This document shows positions 6,397 through 12,392 of a DNA stretch of 12,438 nucleotides, piece by piece. Each line of letters starts with the position of its first letter. The stretch's first letter is position 1. The notes beneath the pieces were generated by a model. The model searched no databases, was not told where the DNA came from, and saw nothing but the letters and a program-made list of their open reading frames with translations. The stretch covers positions 1 to 12,438 of the forward strand of contig JAATVL010000281.1 of NCBI GenBank assembly GCA_014523525.1, written 5' to 3'. Source of the DNA: Nitrososphaerales archaeon TH703. Lineage in GTDB: Archaea > Thermoproteota > Nitrososphaeria > Nitrososphaerales > Nitrososphaeraceae. The translations under genes and the position numbers were made by a program.

Positions 6397-7467
6397 TTGA
6401 AAAGTAATTTTGAATACAACTTATGCAATTGGTGCTTAAAAAGACAATATATTAAAAACTATCGTCTCAAAAAAATAGTTGAGGATTGTGAAATATGTCA
6501 TGGAATAGAGAACCAGATATACAAAATATCTTACAAAATTATTCAAGCAACAAGAGATTATCAATATGATACTTTCCTAATTGGATTGACATTAGATCAC
6601 AGTTTTTATGACAATGAAGATAAGTTTAGATCAAGATTCAAGATAAGAGGAAAAGAGAATATCAAAGCAAGTCTTTTACGTGAAATTAGAAAAAATTTTG
6701 GTAAAATTTCGAATAAAAAAATTGATTTGAATTCTCCTGACATTACTGTGAACCTACAAATAGGTAAAAAATTTGAAACTACTGTATCTGTGAATTCAAG
6801 TACAGTTATCCTAAGCGGACGATACCGGAAACCAAAAAGATTTCGATCCATGTCTAATAATTCTGACAACGAAGATTGTTTAGAAATTAATCAACGTCAT
6901 ATTGAAAACCTCTTGAAAAAAAAATTGATGACTCTTTTTCATTCTGAATCCATTATTTTTTGGCCTCTCGGCAAGGAGGAACCTGAAAGTTTGGTCCTCG
7001 GTAATGGAAGACCATTTTATGTAACAATTAAGAATTCAAAATTAATTAGTTTCAAACATGAATTTTCAATTCGATCCAACGGACTCATATTCAACATAAA
7101 AGAAAAGCTTCCATTTTTACCCAAGGCAACACCTTTTTACATAAAGAAAGTCAGAACACTTGTCACATGCGAGGATAATCTAAAATCATCTGATCTAAAA
7201 TTAATCAATAATTCAGGAATCAGAATTATCGAATCTTATAGTAAGAGATATAAGAATTGGAAATTCATTTATCAAATGCAGTCCAAACTGAAGACTCAAA
7301 AAAAATTTGAACTAATAATTGTATGTGATAACAGATTTCCAATTAGGAGATTTATTAATGGCGATGAGAATATATCACCAAATTTATATCAGATACTGGA
7401 CAAAAGATGCTTGTGTGAGTTCTTTGATATATTAGATATAGTCAGCGAAGATGATTTGCTAAATTAA
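6397..7467 (+). CDS. pus10: Pus10-like tRNA pseudouridine(54/55) synthase, catalytic Asp apparently replaced
   Basis: This 356-residue protein resembles archaeal Pus10, which makes pseudouridine at positions 54 and 55 of the tRNA T-loop. The N-terminus has a zinc site of two CxxC pairs (Cys10/Cys13 and Cys31/Cys34), followed by a THUMP-like region. The catalytic-domain core is GKEEPESLVLGNGRPF (192-207). Most relatives have the pattern GREDxDxRxLGxGRPF there, and the Asp after RE is the expected nucleophile. Here that position is Glu195 (codon 6979-6981), the Arg is Lys193 and the second Asp is Glu197. The C-terminus (RRFINGDENISPNLYQILD, 317-335) fits the family. The start is the TTG at 6397, directly after an in-frame TAA, and no upstream alternative exists. 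It may be inactive, altered, or a tRNA-binding protein without catalysis. Alignment is from memory. Confidence 0.8.
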   Translation: MKSNFEYNLCNWCLKRQYIKNYRLKKIVEDCEICHGIENQIYKISYKIIQATRDYQYDTFLIGLTLDHSFYDNEDKFRSRFKIRGKENIKASLLREIRKNFGKISNKKIDLNSPDITVNLQIGKKFETTVSVNSSTVILSGRYRKPKRFRSMSNNSDNEDCLEINQRHIENLLKKKLMTLFHSESIIFWPLGKEEPESLVLGNGRPFYVTIKNSKLISFKHEFSIRSNGLIFNIKEKLPFLPKATPFYIKKVRTLVTCEDNLKSSDLKLINNSGIRIIESYSKRYKNWKFIYQMQSKLKTQKKFELIIVCDNRFPIRRFINGDENISPNLYQILDKRCLCEFFDILDIVSEDDLLN

Positions 7468-7530
7468 GAATACGTTCCCATAAAATGAGTAACCTTCGCC
7501 ATATTCTAAATTAACCAAGTGAATGGTGTT

Positions 7531-7716
7531 CTAATTTGTCTTTTGTTTGAATTCCGTAAATCCACATTTACCGCAAGTATTTCTATCTTTGTGTTCTGCC
7601 ATGAAAACGCCCTTTCCACATCTAGGACAATCTCTCTTTTTCCGAGTTAGCTTGTCTCCAGAAATATCATAGAATGAGTATATTTGAGATTTTGGATCTT
7701 TCTTTTTTTCTACCAT
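7531..7716 (-). CDS. rps27ae: Small ribosomal subunit protein S27ae (eS31)
   Basis: This 61-residue protein is the archaeal counterpart of S27a without the ubiquitin domain found in eukaryotes. It binds the head of the small ribosomal subunit. A zinc ribbon is formed by CPRCG (Cys30, Cys33) and CGKCG (Cys48, Cys51), and the N-terminus is basic. Length is typical for archaea. The ATG at 7716 lies 15 bp after the rps24e stop, so both are probably on one transcript, a pairing common in archaea. It converges with the pus10-like gene, with 63 bp of unremarkable sequence between the stops. Confidence 0.95.
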   Translation of the reverse strand: MVEKKKDPKSQIYSFYDISGDKLTRKKRDCPRCGKGVFMAEHKDRNTCGKCGFTEFKQKTN

Positions 7717-7731
7717 AATGCAATTCCCCGA

Positions 7732-8103
7732 CTATTTCTTTGATTTCCCCTTTTCTGAAGTTTGTTGTTTTTGTTTGAGTTTTACAGCCTTTGCTTCGTC
7801 AATGATTTTCTTTCTTTCGGCCTTTTCTAAAAGTCTCATTGATAGGTATTGCGGTAAAGTTTCCTTAGCACTTTTTTCATCATTGTAAATATGAAAAAAG
7901 GCATTAACATCAGTACTTCCTTTGTTGCATTTGATTTCTATCGGGACAATTGTCTTTGAATCAACTTTATTTGCCTTGGATATTGTTTCAATCGCTTCTT
8001 TTTTCTTGATATTTCCAGGTACATTTCTAAAAATGACCTGGAGTTCTCTCCGATTCATTAATTGATTATCATAATCACGTAACACTACCAAATCAGTACT
8101 CAT
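7732..8103 (-). CDS. rps24e: Small ribosomal subunit protein S24e (eS24)
   Basis: This 123-residue protein matches archaeal S24e, a small-subunit component with a single RRM-like alpha/beta domain. Conserved features are the N-terminal strand with NRRELQVIF (17-25), the segment KKEAIETISK (34-43) and the strand NAFFHIYNDEKSAKE (67-81). From about residue 94 the tail is rich in Lys and Gln, typical of the family in archaea, and probably contacts rRNA. The ATG at 8103 has a TATA-like CTTATATGAG at 8131-8140, about 33 bp upstream, so the leader is only a few nucleotides and needs no Shine-Dalgarno sequence. It is the first gene of a two-gene unit with rps27ae. The tRNA-Arg gene lies 74 bp upstream on the same strand with its own promoter. 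Confidence 0.94.
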   Translation of the reverse strand: MSTDLVVLRDYDNQLMNRRELQVIFRNVPGNIKKKEAIETISKANKVDSKTIVPIEIKCNKGSTDVNAFFHIYNDEKSAKETLPQYLSMRLLEKAERKKIIDEAKAVKLKQKQQTSEKGKSKK

Positions 8104-8130
8104 ATTAGTGTAAATCGAATCAATTTTTTA

Positions 8131-8140
8131 CTCATATAAG
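8131..8140 (-). promoter_or_regulatory. Probable TATA box of rps24e-rps27ae
   Basis: The minus strand reads CTTATATGAG about 33 bp before the rps24e ATG. Expected transcription start is near 8110, leaving a leader of about 7 nt. Confidence 0.45.
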
Positions 8141-8177
8141 GATTTCCAATCATGTTCTACGAAAGCCTAGGGAAATA

Positions 8178-8266
8178 CGGGTCCGATGGGCTTCGATCCC
8201 ATGAACTCTGGCTCCGGAGGCTTATGCTCGAAAATCAGCACCCTTTCCTGACTGGGCCACGGACCC
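8178..8266 (-). tRNA. tRNA-Arg(CCG) with probable 14-nt intron at position 29/30
   Basis: On the minus strand a 7-bp acceptor stem (GGGTCCG/CGGACCC) encloses a D-arm GCCC/GGGT with a 10-nt loop containing AGTCAGG, and a T-arm ATGGG/CCCAT. The gene is 89 nt long, too long for a type I tRNA. Removing 8222-8235 (ATTTTCGAGCATAA) restores a perfect anticodon stem CTGGC/GCCAG with loop CTCCGGA, giving anticodon CCG (8215-8217) and a normal 5-nt variable loop AGTTC. The intron thus sits between positions 29 and 30. Shifting it by one base either way breaks the stem. Arg identity fits A20 in the D-loop. CCA is not encoded and the discriminator is G. The T-loop is ATCGAAG, so position 54 is A, not the usual T. 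I could not draw a strict bulge-helix-bulge. ArgRS is encoded 0.9 kb away. Confidence 0.85.
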
Positions 8267-8288
8267 CAACCAATATTGCAAAGCCGAA

Positions 8289-8296
8289 ATATTTAA
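8289..8296 (-). promoter_or_regulatory. Probable TATA box of tRNA-Arg
   Basis: The minus strand reads TTAAATAT, centred about 26 bp before the tRNA 5' end at 8266. That is the expected archaeal spacing for transcription starting at or next to the mature 5' end. Confidence 0.5.
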
Positions 8297-8364
8297 TCGT
8301 AAATGGAATTGCGTAAAAACTTTGTATTGCCAATTCCTCATCTTAAATTCAGAATGTGTTATAG

Positions 8365-8371
8365 TTTAAAA
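8365..8371 (+). promoter_or_regulatory. Probable TATA box of the HAD phosphatase-argS unit
   Basis: TTTAAAA is the best TATA candidate. It predicts transcription near 8394, about 30 nt before the ATG at 8424. The inverted repeats at 8374-8407 lie immediately downstream, spanning the predicted start. Confidence 0.38.
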
Positions 8372-8373
8372 AC

Positions 8374-8407
8374 ACTTTAGTAAAGTTAATGATACGCAAA
8401 ACTTTAC
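8374..8407. promoter_or_regulatory. Nested inverted repeats upstream of the HAD phosphatase-argS unit
   Basis: Two perfect dyads share one arm. ACTTTA-G-TAAAGT spans 8374-8386. GTAAAGTT (8380-8387) pairs with AACTTTAC (8400-8407) across a 12-nt spacer. They lie between the TATA candidate and the ATG at 8424, where a bound repressor could block initiation, or the outer pair could form an 8-bp RNA stem in the leader. The sequence is AT-rich, so chance cannot be excluded. Confidence 0.45.
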
Positions 8408-8423
8408 AGAATTATCCAGTAAA

Positions 8424-9137
8424 ATGCCGTTGTCGAGCAAATATCTGAGCATTAAAGCATTTGCAATAGATATCGATGGAACTTTAACCGAAAATGGAAG
8501 TGGAATGATCTATCTACCTGCGGTTTCAAAAATGAGGTTTCTTGAAAAAATAGGGTACAGGGTATTTTTTGTTACAGGTCGTTCCTCGATTGAGGCATAC
8601 ATTTTGTCAGTGTTTTTGGGTATGACCAGGGTTGCAGTAGGGGAGAATGGCGGGGTTGTTTCTAATGGGCCTTCTGACCATACCATTCTTGGAAATAAGG
8701 AATTGTGTTTAAAAGGATATGAAATTTTAAGACAATGTTTATCTAATGTAGATACTAAACCAGTGTTTCCAAGAATGTCCGAAGTAGTTTTGCAAAGGAC
8801 TTTTGATATAAAGGAGGGGATAAAAATACTAAGAGAGAACAAATTAGACCTAGATATAGTAGATAGTAAATATGCATTTCATATCAACGAGTTAGGTGTC
8901 AATAAAGCAAAAGGTTTAGACGTTGCGTTAAAGTTCCTAAATATTGAACCAAAGGAAGTTGTGGCGATTGGTGACAGTGAAACTGACATTTCGGTTTTTG
9001 GTATTTGTGGCTTGAGTATTGCATTAGGACACTCGGATGATGCAGTTAAGGTTCATGCAGATCATGTTGTAAATGGCAAGGAAGGAGTGGGATTGTGTGA
9101 TGCAATTGATTATGTCAGTCTAAATTATTTAAGATAA
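8424..9137 (+). CDS. Phosphoglycolate phosphatase-like HAD hydrolase (Cof/TA0175 type)
   Basis: This 237-residue protein is a HAD-superfamily phosphatase of the class IIB (Cof-type) group. Motif I is DIDGT, with nucleophile Asp16 and acid/base Asp18. Motif II is VTGRS (50-54). Lys161 in NELGVNKAKG serves as motif III, and motif IV is GDSETD (183-188). The region between motifs II and III (about 80-155) is the cap that selects the substrate. Archaeal proteins of this size are usually annotated phosphoglycolate phosphatase, after the Thermoplasma enzyme, and would recover 2-phosphoglycolate. The cap gives no proof, and mannosyl-3-phosphoglycerate or sugar phosphatase remain possible. The stop is 3 bp before the argS ATG, so the two are almost certainly co-transcribed. 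Confidence 0.85.
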   Translation: MPLSSKYLSIKAFAIDIDGTLTENGSGMIYLPAVSKMRFLEKIGYRVFFVTGRSSIEAYILSVFLGMTRVAVGENGGVVSNGPSDHTILGNKELCLKGYEILRQCLSNVDTKPVFPRMSEVVLQRTFDIKEGIKILRENKLDLDIVDSKYAFHINELGVNKAKGLDVALKFLNIEPKEVVAIGDSETDISVFGICGLSIALGHSDDAVKVHADHVVNGKEGVGLCDAIDYVSLNYLR

Positions 9138-9140
9138 AAA

Positions 9141-11054
9141 ATGAGTTTTAAGAAATTTATTGGTGAAGCCAATGAAGTAATAAAGTTTGCACTTGAGAAA
9201 TTAGATATTAGAAATGAATCTTACAGTATCACAGAACCAGCCAAAGAAGATTTTGGCGACCTAAGTTGCAATGTTGCATTTTTGCTGACAAAGGAATTAC
9301 AAAAATCACCGTATGAAATTGCTTCAATGTTAGTTGAACAATATCCTAATTATTCTGAAGGTAAACAACTAGAGTCAGGATCGTATATTTCGTCTGTTAT
9401 AGCACATGAAAGTGGATACATCAATTTTAAGGCAAACTTTAGCCTAATTGGAAAAGAGATAATATCTAGTATTTTGGAAAATGATCTTTCTTACCTTGAT
9501 ATAGGTAAGCAGAGAAAAGTGATTGTTGAACACACGAGCGTTAATCCTAATAAAGCATTGCATGTAGGACACCTGAGAAATGTCGTAATAGGAGATACCT
9601 TGTATAGAATATTAAAGAAAACAAACCATGATGTCACGGTTCTGAATTATGTAGATGATTCTGGCCTGCAAGTCGCTGATATTCTGGTTGGTTTTTTATA
9701 TTTAAAATTTCCAATAACACCGCCTGACAAGAACATAAAGTTTGCTCGCTATTGTGGTAACGATATTTATGTAAAGGTAAATGAACTGTACGAAAAGGAT
9801 CAATCATTGGTTGAAAAAAGAAAATCGTTGTTAAAAAAATTAGAGTCAGGTGATCCTGAGGTAAGTTCATTTGCGTCCGAAATCACATCTAAAGTTCTGA
9901 AAGATCAGCTGGCAACATGTTGGAGAATCAGGGCTCGATACGATTTACTCAATTTAGAATCACATATAATAAATTCATATTTATGGAAAAAAACATTTGA
10001 AATATTACGAGATGAAAAAATAGTAAAGAAAGAGACTAAAGGCGAGAATATAGGATGTTGGATTTTTGAATCCGTTGACGAGGGAACTAAAATTATCGTG
10101 AGGAGTGACAATACGGCAACATATATAGCAAAAGATATTCCTTATGCATTACTAAAAGTCGGAACAATTGAGGATCCATTCAAATATCGACTTTTTATGA
10201 AGCAATGGGACGATACAGACTTATGGGTTACCACAATTGGCGATTCAATAAATGTCACTCACCCGATATTTTTCCCTGCTGAATATTCTATAACTGTAAT
10301 TGACAGCAGGCAAACAAGATTACAAAAAATTATTAAGGAAATCTTGGGTAAATTTACATCAAAATCAAATAAATATTTACATTTTGCATACGGTCCTGTG
10401 TTACTTTCAAGTAGAACCTCAAAGAGCTTGGGTATAAATGTAGAAAATGAAAAGTCTGTGCAAATGTCCGGAAGGAAGGGAATTTATGTAGATGCTGATT
10501 TTGTCCTTGATACTTTATATAGTAAAGCTAAGGAAGAAATTATAAAACGAAACCCAGAAATCACCGGAGATGATCTTGAAAAAACCTCAGAAGAAATAGC
10601 AATATCTGCTATGAGATATAGTCTCATTAAGAATGATCTAGAAAAGGAAATAAAATTTGACATGATTGATTCATTAAGTTTAGACGGAAATTCTGGGCCA
10701 TATTTGCAATATGCATATGCTCGATGTTGCCGATTGATAGAGAAGTCGAGTGCAAAATCATTTCATGGAAATGTAACCTGCCTTTCGAACAGAATTGAAT
10801 ATCGCATAATAAAACATCTTTCAAAATTTGCAATTATTCTAGAGGATACGACCAAGAATATGGAACCAAAGCTTATTGCACAGTATGCATATGAGCTTGC
10901 AACAATGTTTAACCTATTTTATGAAAAACTACCAATATTGAAGGAGAGTAACGCCGAAATATCTAACGCAAGAATTTCCTTGGTTGAAGCTATACGTTTA
11001 ATACTTAAAATGAATCTGTCTATAGTCGGTATTACTCCTCTGGAAAGAATGTAG
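9141..11054 (+). CDS. argS: Arginyl-tRNA synthetase
   Basis: This 637-residue class I synthetase charges tRNA-Arg with arginine. The N-terminal Arg-specific domain (about 1-115), which recognises the tRNA D-loop, contains EPAKEDFGDLSCN (32-44). The catalytic Rossmann domain has VNPNKALHVGHLRN (134-147) with the HIGH motif as HVGH (141-144), NYVDDSGLQ (169-177), SDNTATYIAKDIPYAL (322-337) and VIDSRQTRLQ (386-395). The KMSKS equivalent reads QMSGRKG (441-447), with Gln where many relatives have Lys. The C-terminal helical DALR anticodon-binding domain covers about 520-637 and includes GPYLQYAYARCCRL. Length is normal to slightly long. It follows the HAD phosphatase by 3 bp. One of its substrates, tRNA-Arg(CCG), is encoded just upstream on the other strand. 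It converges with purS. Confidence 0.96.
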   Translation: MSFKKFIGEANEVIKFALEKLDIRNESYSITEPAKEDFGDLSCNVAFLLTKELQKSPYEIASMLVEQYPNYSEGKQLESGSYISSVIAHESGYINFKANFSLIGKEIISSILENDLSYLDIGKQRKVIVEHTSVNPNKALHVGHLRNVVIGDTLYRILKKTNHDVTVLNYVDDSGLQVADILVGFLYLKFPITPPDKNIKFARYCGNDIYVKVNELYEKDQSLVEKRKSLLKKLESGDPEVSSFASEITSKVLKDQLATCWRIRARYDLLNLESHIINSYLWKKTFEILRDEKIVKKETKGENIGCWIFESVDEGTKIIVRSDNTATYIAKDIPYALLKVGTIEDPFKYRLFMKQWDDTDLWVTTIGDSINVTHPIFFPAEYSITVIDSRQTRLQKIIKEILGKFTSKSNKYLHFAYGPVLLSSRTSKSLGINVENEKSVQMSGRKGIYVDADFVLDTLYSKAKEEIIKRNPEITGDDLEKTSEEIAISAMRYSLIKNDLEKEIKFDMIDSLSLDGNSGPYLQYAYARCCRLIEKSSAKSFHGNVTCLSNRIEYRIIKHLSKFAIILEDTTKNMEPKLIAQYAYELATMFNLFYEKLPILKESNAEISNARISLVEAIRLILKMNLSIVGITPLERM

Positions 11055-11105
11055 AATTACATCAAATTATTTAGGTGTACTATTTAGGTAATATTAGGCT
11101 CTGAA

Positions 11106-11375
11106 TTACTTACTCAATTTTGTAATTGGTCCGATTGAGCAATTGCTTACAATGGGATTATAAATTCTTAGCTCATCGCATAGTCTTGTTACTTCTTTTT
11201 CTGCCTCATTTTCTGTTTCTGAATTGATAATTATATTATAGCACTTAGCGGATCTAACTGACTCAACATTTGAATATCCACTTCTGAAAATAAGATCCTT
11301 TTTGATTGTTTCACCTTCCGGATCTCCTACTTGCTCTTTATTTTCGATTGTAACGACAACAAGATATCTTCCCAA
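11106..11375 (-). CDS. purS: Phosphoribosylformylglycinamidine synthase subunit PurS
   Basis: This 89-residue protein matches PurS, the small subunit that joins PurL and PurQ in the complex converting FGAR to FGAM in purine synthesis. Family features are the N-terminal strand YLVVVTIENKE, DPEGETIKKDL (18-28), GYSNVESVRSAKCYNI (33-48) and the acidic helix EAEKEVTRLCDEL (57-69). It is a few residues longer than the usual 80-85. The start must be the TTG at 11375: an in-frame TAG lies four codons upstream and no Met follows. TATA-like GGTTAAATC at 11397-11405 is about 26 bp upstream, predicting a leaderless TTG-initiated mRNA. purL and purQ are not in the window. The DUF1622 gene lies 78 bp upstream on the same strand, but the separate promoter argues against an obligate operon. 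Confidence 0.88.
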   Translation of the reverse strand: MGRYLVVVTIENKEQVGDPEGETIKKDLIFRSGYSNVESVRSAKCYNIIINSETENEAEKEVTRLCDELRIYNPIVSNCSIGPITKLSK

Positions 11376-11396
11376 GGCATTTTTCTACATTATATT

Positions 11397-11405
11397 GATT
11401 TAACC
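11397..11405 (-). promoter_or_regulatory. Probable TATA box of purS
   Basis: The minus strand reads GGTTAAATC, centred about 26 bp before the TTG start at 11375. This predicts transcription beginning on the start codon itself. Confidence 0.45.
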
Positions 11406-11453
11406 ATTGAAATACATTTCTGAATATCATTCGACTTTTAAATAGTGTGAAAA

Positions 11454-11834
11454 TTACTTCGATTGTCTCTCTTGTCTCTCTATTTCTTTTGATAATGAAA
11501 ACGTCAGCAATACTCTAACAACTACAATGATTACAAGTACAGCAAGTTCCGTTATCGAAGGAACCAAAATAGTCTTCAAAATATCTGCAGCAACCAAGAT
11601 ATCCAGCGATATTAACATTCCTCGCAGTAGCCGTGATACTATCTCGTTTATACGTAAACGAACTTGTTCTTCTCTCTTCCTTAGGCTTGAAATAGTTGCC
11701 TTGAGAAGGCTAAAAAGAGTAATGGCTATTATTGCGAGAATAATTATTGTTATTATAATTTCTAACGCATATACTACATTGCCGATGAGTCCGTCGAGGA
11801 AAACTTTACCAATATCTTCACTGGTTTCTGCCAA
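11454..11834 (-). CDS. DUF1622 family membrane protein
   Basis: This 126-residue protein matches the uncharacterised DUF1622 family. I see a long hydrophobic helix at about 17-45, a charged loop SLRKREEQVRLR (50-61), a second hydrophobic segment at 72-91 containing LDILVAADILKTILVP, and a third at 94-114 with LVIIVVVRVLLTFSLSKE. The AADI...T..VP and R..L.FSL.KE signatures are what identify the family. The C-terminus is short and charged. It should be an inner-membrane protein with about three spans and unknown function. The start is the TTG at 11834, supported by a strong Shine-Dalgarno sequence 6-7 nt upstream, which is rare among its neighbours. No ATG lies upstream in frame within the AT-rich leader that I can support. 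purS follows 78 bp downstream. Confidence 0.85.
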   Translation of the reverse strand: MAETSEDIGKVFLDGLIGNVVYALEIIITIIILAIIAITLFSLLKATISSLRKREEQVRLRINEIVSRLLRGMLISLDILVAADILKTILVPSITELAVLVIIVVVRVLLTFSLSKEIERQERQSK

Positions 11835-11840
11835 AGCTGT

Positions 11841-11848
11841 CTCCTCCT
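11841..11848 (-). promoter_or_regulatory. Shine-Dalgarno sequence fixing the DUF1622 TTG start
   Basis: The minus strand reads AGGAGGAG, 6 nt before the TTG at 11834. It is the only strong start-proximal ribosome binding site I found in the window and justifies the non-ATG start. A TATA-like TATATATAAA at 11867-11876 lies further upstream and would leave a leader of only about 12 nt. Confidence 0.7.
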
Positions 11849-11866
11849 AACCAGATAACAATTTTG

Positions 11867-11876
11867 TTTATATATA
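11867..11876 (-). promoter_or_regulatory. Probable TATA box of the DUF1622 gene
   Basis: The minus strand reads TATATATAAA, centred about 37 bp before the TTG start. Its predicted transcription start falls at the Shine-Dalgarno sequence, so the true start may be a few bases earlier if that site is used. Confidence 0.42.
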
Positions 11877-12132
11877 TGATATGCCGAATACTAGAACAGT
11901 AGGATATTATTTTATGCTCATAAGTCATAATATATCATAAATAGATTTTCCTTTTCAAACCACCTAATGACAATTAATAGAGTACGATATTGATTTTAAA
12001 CTAAACAAACTCTTAACTCACAAAACGATATTAGATAAAAGCTGAAAATCTGCTTGGGTCGAATCAAGATTAAATTATCTATATAGAGGACAAAATTTTA
12101 ATTATGTGAAAAAAAATTTAACCCTGTTGGCT
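11877..12132. other. AT-rich non-coding stretch between DUF1622 gene and tRNA-Thr
   Basis: About 250 bp with no supportable gene on either strand. It should hold the divergent promoters: the DUF1622 TATA box at its left end, and AT-rich TATA candidates for tRNA-Thr around 12092-12104, which would give a short 5' leader before 12133. A weak 4-bp stem with a GGTCGAAT loop at 12053-12068 resembles a tRNA T-arm, but nothing around it completes a tRNA. Confidence 0.5.
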
Positions 12133-12207
12133 GGTCATGTAGCTCAGCCTGGTTAGAGCGAAGGTTTTGTAAACCTTAGGCCGTGGGTCCAAATCCCACC
12201 ATGACCT
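12133..12207 (+). tRNA. tRNA-Thr(TGT)
   Basis: A complete intron-free cloverleaf: acceptor GGTCATG/CATGACC, D-arm GCTC/GAGC with loop AGCCTGGTTA, anticodon stem AAGGT/ACCTT with loop TTTGTAA giving anticodon TGT (12168-12170), variable loop AGGCC, and T-arm GTGGG/CCCAC. The discriminator is T73, which I recall in some archaeal tRNA-Thr. CCA is not encoded. The T-loop is TCCAAAT, so position 55 is C rather than the nearly universal T that becomes pseudouridine. All stems pair fully, so it looks functional rather than a pseudogene. Confidence 0.95.
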
Positions 12208-12392
12208 CTATTATATTAAAACTTTTCAGTAAGAAATTGGCATAATATGATTTTTTGAACACAATCAGTATTCAAGATTGGTATCAATAATAAAATTATT
12301 TTTTATTTTACTAATTTATATGCGGATAATTAATATCTGCTAAGGGTTATTAGTGCCCCTAACGCGGCCTTTATACATCATAGGATACTAAT
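12208..12392. other. Non-coding stretch after tRNA-Thr
   Basis: About 185 AT-rich bases without a supportable gene. It contains one distinctly GC-richer island, 12341-12370, with two mutually exclusive short stems (GTTA/TAAC and AGGG/CCCT). It may be the promoter or leader region of whatever begins at or beyond 12393. Confidence 0.4.

Noticed and set aside
8178..8266. Reading this tRNA as an intron-free long-variable-arm Leu or Ser tRNA
   Set aside because: The length fits, but the only hairpin then available for the anticodon arm has an 8-nt loop or mismatches. Removing 14 nt gives a perfect standard tRNA-Arg.
11527..11850. 107-codon plus-strand reading frame over the DUF1622 gene
   Set aside because: The minus-strand protein matches a known family and has a strong ribosome binding site. 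The plus-strand translation is a low-complexity shadow.
12053..12068. T-arm-like CTTG / GGTCGAAT / CAAG hairpin, possible tRNA remnant
   Set aside because: Only four base pairs with an 8-nt loop, and no acceptor, anticodon or D-arm partner nearby.
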